Below are positions 61,579-64,000 of a stretch of DNA of 64,000 nt, one piece after another (within the stretch, counting starts at the first letter, position 1; each line of letters begins with the position of its first letter). A program made the position numbers and the translations under genes. The notes under the pieces are model-generated. The model was not told the origin of the DNA and made no database searches. It saw only the letters and a list, made by a program, of their open reading frames with translations. The DNA comes from Oscillospiraceae bacterium. Lineage in GTDB: Bacteria; Bacillota; Clostridia; Oscillospirales; Ruminococcaceae. Where the stretch lies: NCBI GenBank assembly GCA_004555865.1, contig SFJO01000018.1, forward strand, positions 1 through 64,000, given 5' to 3'.

Positions 61579-61597
61579 TATATTACAATTGTAGTAA
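61579..61597 (+). promoter_or_regulatory. PerR-box-like operator with overlapping extended -10
   Basis: TTACAATTGTAGTAA (61583-61597) matches the PerR box TTATAATnATTATAA at 11 of 14 positions. It overlaps the extended -10 TGCTATATT (61577-61584). It lies 237 bases before the fur-family gene and may serve its autoregulation. Confidence 0.45.
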
Positions 61598-61708
61598 TAG
61601 AATCTGGAAAGGCCGGTATCTCCGCGTCGGCAGCCGATTCCGCCAGGCCTGTATTTCGCATTGCCTTGCCTGCACCCGGCGCAAGATGTTCCCCTTTGCC
61701 GTAAATGC

Positions 61709-61737
61709 TTGACAAATTAAATAAAACCTATTACTAT
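61709..61737 (+). promoter_or_regulatory. Promoter of the Fur-family gene
   Basis: Consensus TTGACA (61709-61714), 17-base spacer, TACTAT (61732-61737), about 97 bases before the ATG. Confidence 0.8.
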
Positions 61738-61833
61738 TTATTCTGTAAAGATTTTGTCGTTTCATCCTCTTTTCAGAGAATATTTCTCTGTCGGGCAGGC
61801 GTTTCATCCCCCATCTAAAGGAGGAATTCTCCC

Positions 61834-62229
61834 ATGCGCTATTCCAAACAGCGTGAATTGATCCTGAATCAGGTCCAGACCCGAAGCGATCACCCCACCG
61901 CCAATGCAATTTATGCGGCGCTGCGGGAGGTTTGCCCCGGCCTGAGCCTTGGCACCGTATACCGCAATCTGAACTGCCTGGTGGATGCCGGAAGCATCCG
62001 CCGGGTTGAGGTTCCGGGGCACGCGGACCATTTCGACCACCCCCTCCCCCCCCATTGCCACCTGTATTGCCGCTGCTGCGGTGAAGTGACGGATGTTGCT
62101 GTGGACCAGGCCGCACTGGAGCAGATTTTTTCGGAAGTGCCCGCCCGCATCGAGAGCTTTTCCGTTACGCTGATCGGCGTCTGCCCCACCTGTATGGCAC
62201 AAAATGCAGAACCTGCCCAGTTTGAGTGA
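61834..62229 (+). CDS. Fur-family regulator, PerR-like
   Basis: 131 residues, with AAAGGAGG upstream. The winged-helix DNA-binding region (DHPTANAIYAALREVCPGLSLGTVYRNL) is followed by a metal-binding domain with HCHLYCRCCG and CPTC, giving a structural zinc Cys4 site. The size and motifs fit PerR/Fur; the regulatory metal cannot be fixed from sequence. A run of eight C residues (62046-62053) lies just before the metal-binding motif. A TetR gene follows after 120 bases. Confidence 0.9.
   Translation: MRYSKQRELILNQVQTRSDHPTANAIYAALREVCPGLSLGTVYRNLNCLVDAGSIRRVEVPGHADHFDHPLPPHCHLYCRCCGEVTDVAVDQAALEQIFSEVPARIESFSVTLIGVCPTCMAQNAEPAQFE
62046..62053 (+). repeat. C8 homopolymer in the PerR-like gene
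   Basis: Eight consecutive C residues, preceded by CCCCCT, at the codons for Leu-Pro-Pro before His-Cys-His. A one-base slip here would frameshift away the metal site and zinc cysteines. Confidence 0.95.
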
Positions 62230-62256
62230 TTTGTCCATTTTACAAAAAGGCAAATT

Positions 62257-62265
62257 TGGTATACT
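62257..62265 (+). promoter_or_regulatory. Extended -10 promoter candidate of the TetR gene
   Basis: TGGTATACT with the -10 at 62260-62265 and a weak TTTTAC 16 bases upstream. It lies between the two regulator genes. Confidence 0.45.
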
Positions 62266-62352
62266 AAGTTTACTGGCAGTTTTTGGCGGCCGGCGTCGTT
62301 CGGCCGCCTTGTTTTTACAGGATTGCGGCAATCTACAGGAGGTTTTTCCGCC

Positions 62353-62919
62353 ATGGCAGATTCCAACATCACAAAGCGCGCGTTGGCCCAGGCTATGAAG
62401 GGGCTGATGGCAAAACAGCCCTTTTCGAAAATCAGCGTCGGCGACATCTGCGAAGCCTGCGGCATGAATCGAAAGAGCTTCTATTATCATTTCCGGGATA
62501 AATACGACCTGGTGAACTGGATTTTTTATTCCGAGTTTCTCGCTTCGGTTCAAGTGGCGCAGTGCACCAACAATGAGGAGTTTCTGGAGAGCATCTGCCG
62601 CTATTTCTATTCCGAGCGCAGTTTTTACCGCAATGCCCTGCGCATTGAGGGGCAGAATTCCTTCCAGGATTATTTTCGTGAGATGGTCGGCCCCTTGCTC
62701 ATCAATTTCAGCAAGGATCTGGTGCCGCACCATACCAACCCGGAGTTCGCGGTCAACTTCATCGGTGATGCCCTGCTGGCGGCCCTGATCCGCTGGCTGA
62801 CTGAGGCCAATCCCCTTCCGCCGGACGAATATCTTGCGCAGGTGCATGAAATGCTGGATAGCTTCGCCTGTATTCTCCACCCGGATCATCGGACGAACAG
62901 GCCGGAACAATCGCACTGA
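62353..62919 (+). CDS. TetR-family transcriptional regulator (DhaS-like)
   Basis: 188 residues from ATG 62353, with AGGAGG ten bases upstream. The N-terminal HTH has KISVGDICEACGMNRKSFYYHFRDKYDLVNWIF, the usual TetR recognition helix followed by helix 4. The C-terminal ligand domain resembles the DhaS-type TetR_C group. The target is unknown; the neighbouring Fur-type gene and VanZ-like gene do not give a clear clue. Confidence 0.85.
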   Translation: MADSNITKRALAQAMKGLMAKQPFSKISVGDICEACGMNRKSFYYHFRDKYDLVNWIFYSEFLASVQVAQCTNNEEFLESICRYFYSERSFYRNALRIEGQNSFQDYFREMVGPLLINFSKDLVPHHTNPEFAVNFIGDALLAALIRWLTEANPLPPDEYLAQVHEMLDSFACILHPDHRTNRPEQSH

Positions 62920-62937
62920 CCGTTTTCAATCAATTGA

Positions 62938-62986
62938 AAAAGCCGACTATGGAAGATACTCCATGGTCGGCTTTCGTTTTTATTGA
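62938..62986. terminator. Bidirectional terminator between TetR and VanZ genes
   Basis: AAAAAGCCGAC-ATGGA / TCCAT-GTCGGCTTT hairpin with T-rich tails on both strands. Confidence 0.85.
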
Positions 62987-63528
62987 TTTTCCGTGTTTGG
63001 AACGCTCTGTCTGCTCCGGCCGCACCGCTTCATCCATTGGCCGATGGACAGAGAAAGCGCACCGTCCAGCGCCCCCAAGGCATTGCAGAAAACATCGTCC
63101 GTCTCGGCCATTCCCAACGCAAAGCGATACTGCGTGTACTCCACCGCCGCACTGAGTGCACCGCCCACAAAAATCGTCAGAAGCACACGCTCCCAACAGG
63201 GCCACTTCTGCGGCAGCACTTGAGAAAGTGCCAACCCCAACGGGAGAAAGAGTACCACATTCATCAGCATTTCCCGATACAGCTCCGGCTCCTGCCTCGC
63301 CGCCTGTAATGCGGCAAGCGGACGCAGAACGACCGCGTACTCACCCGGCGTGCGGGACCAGACCGTAATCCGGCCAATTGCAAGCACCGCCGCAGCCAGC
63401 AGCAACAGATTCAGCCGAATTTGAACGTTCCTCCGCAACCAGAGGCACCCCTTTGCCCAGACAATCGGCACCACCAAAAGCAGCAGGCACAGAATCCCCA
63501 GGTTCATTCCATAGATTCGTTGAAGCAT
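62980..63528 (-). CDS. VanZ-like membrane protein
   Basis: 182 residues from ATG 63528 (GGGGTG upstream). It has five or six hydrophobic segments and the VanZ motif area (NVVLFLPLGLALSQVLPQKWP, EYTQYRFALGMAETDDVFCNALGALDGA). The family is named after teicoplanin resistance VanZ, but most members are housekeeping membrane proteins of unknown role, so no resistance is implied. It starts 22 bases after mutS2 and shares its transcript. Confidence 0.82.
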   Translation of the reverse strand: MLQRIYGMNLGILCLLLLVVPIVWAKGCLWLRRNVQIRLNLLLLAAAVLAIGRITVWSRTPGEYAVVLRPLAALQAARQEPELYREMLMNVVLFLPLGLALSQVLPQKWPCWERVLLTIFVGGALSAAVEYTQYRFALGMAETDDVFCNALGALDGALSLSIGQWMKRCGRSRQSVPNTENQ

Positions 63529-63550
63529 CGCAGACACCCCACGCAACGGC

Positions 63551-64000
63551 TTATTTCAGTTCCACCACGGTAACGCCGGCTTCGCCTTCGCCATAACGGC
63601 CAAGACGGAAACTTTTGACGTTTTTATGTCCTTTCAGGTGCTGCTGAATGGCACTGCGCAAAGCGCCGGTGCCCTTTCCGTGAATCAGCCAGATCTCGCT
63701 CTGGCCGGAAAGCACTGCATGATCGATGTACTGATCGGTTTCCATCAGTGCCTCTTCCACCGTCAGCCCGCGCAGATCTGCCTCCATCGATGCGGTGCGC
63801 TGAACCCGGTCCAGCGTGGTGTGGCCGCCCTCGCGCTTTGCCGCCGACCGTTTCGGCGCGGCCGGGGCCTTTTTCATCTTATCGGGGGCGCGCAGACCTT
63901 TCAGCGGAACCTTCGTTTTGATGATGCCGGCCCGCACCTCCACCATTCCGTTTCGGTCCGGCAGATTGACCACGGTGGCCGGTTGATCCAACTCGGCAAT
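63551..64000 (-). CDS. mutS2: Endonuclease MutS2, C-terminal part (partial)
   Basis: The frame is open to the right window edge; 149 codons plus stop are visible. A KOW-like linker (VVNLPDRNGMVEVRAGIIKTK) is followed by a Pro/Lys/Arg-rich stretch and then a C-terminal Smr domain with LDLRG-like ADLRGLTVEEALMETDQYIDHA and WLIHGKGTGALRSAIQQHL. MutS2 acts on branched DNA and collided ribosomes in Firmicutes. The ATPase region lies outside the window. The stop is 22 bases before the VanZ-like gene. Confidence 0.9.
   Translation of the reverse strand: MAELDQPATVVNLPDRNGMVEVRAGIIKTKVPLKGLRAPDKMKKAPAAPKRSAAKREGGHTTLDRVQRTASMEADLRGLTVEEALMETDQYIDHAVLSGQSEIWLIHGKGTGALRSAIQQHLKGHKNVKSFRLGRYGEGEAGVTVVELK

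Larger units (their letters stand above)
61224..61833. other. Divergent intergenic region ftsK / fur
   Basis: 610 bases. From left to right it contains the ftsK promoter, about 200 bases with no recognised element (61345-61550), a PerR-box-like palindrome with an overlapping -10, and a strong rightward promoter at 61709. No gene with a credible ribosome site was found. Confidence 0.6.

Noticed and set aside
62980..63528. VanZ-like gene as glycopeptide resistance
   Set aside because: No van cluster is near, and VanZ-like membrane proteins are widespread without such a role.
2169..63549. Many long open frames antisense to the housekeeping genes (for example opposite uvrA, ileS, mutL, metH and ygiQ)
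   Set aside because: They mirror the codons of strong known genes, have no ribosome sites and no recognisable domains; they are shadows caused by high GC at third positions.
1..64000. CRISPR arrays, prophage, integron or toxin-antitoxin modules
   Set aside because: No regularly spaced repeats, att sites, phage genes or toxin-antitoxin pairs were seen.

Overview
The window reads as a chromosomal segment of a fairly GC-rich, low-redundancy Firmicute of the gut Oscillospiraceae/Ruminococcaceae type (Faecalibacterium, Subdoligranulum or Gemmiger-like). This is an inference from gene order and families: sepF-ylmH-divIVA-ileS-lspA-rluD, rplU-rpmA-obgE-mrnC, DnaD/DnaI-type primosome genes, split transketolase, class III fructose-bisphosphatase, split methionine synthase and a sporulation gene (yunB). 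About 40 of the roughly 50 genes lie on the minus strand, many in tightly packed operons, as expected for one replichore arm. No rRNA, phage, CRISPR array, plasmid module or resistance gene was seen.

Layout, left to right. 0.0-0.2 kb: right end of an insertion sequence (IS) that has cut off the 3' end of yunB. 0.2-1.8 kb: yunB and a flavin-type oxidase/ferredoxin fusion. 2.2-7.4 kb: GDP-fucose supply operon (gmd, fcl, manC, a TfoX-like gene, pgm). 7.6-8.4 kb: rhomboid protease and tRNA-Gly/tRNA-Cys. 8.9-10.8 kb: DnaD-like and DnaI-like helicase-loading pair. 10.9-15.0 kb: split transketolase, a degenerate HAD protein, rluD, lspA. 15.2-20.0 kb: ileS and the division genes divIVA, ylmH, sepF. 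20.2-29.3 kb: an HlyD-like membrane protein, miaA, mutL, mutS, a YlbF/YmcA-family gene and miaB. 29.4-34.3 kb: uvrA-uvrB. 34.4-35.2 kb: a second, internally deleted copy of the IS. 35.3-39.4 kb: rsmF, a tiny Asn/Ser-rich protein gene, mrnC, obgE, rpmA, rplU. 39.8-43.8 kb: an orphan 96-residue protein, nucleoside salvage (deoD, cdd, pdp) and a tyrosine phosphatase. 43.9-45.9 kb: class III fbp. 46.2-51.3 kb: a plus-strand accessory block with a radical SAM activase-like protein, a GT-C-like membrane protein and two proteins of unknown function. 51.5-55.4 kb: metH core, separate metH reactivation domain, metF. 55.6-61.2 kb: MBL-fold hydrolase, YgiQ-type radical SAM protein, FtsK/SpoIIIE. 61.8-64.0 kb: a PerR-like Fur protein with a C8 tract, a TetR regulator, a VanZ-like protein and the 3' part of mutS2.

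Functionally the window is dominated by genome maintenance (mutS, mutL, mutS2, uvrA, uvrB, ftsK, DnaD/DnaI), translation and tRNA/rRNA modification (miaA, miaB, rluD, rsmF, ileS, L21, L27, Obg, mini-III), one-carbon/methionine metabolism and envelope/division functions. The least explained material is the 46-51 kb membrane-protein block, the HlyD-like protein inside the division/repair cluster, the two small orphan proteins and the decayed IS pair. I did not find a clear multi-gene system that I would call undescribed; the strongest leads are listed as findings.
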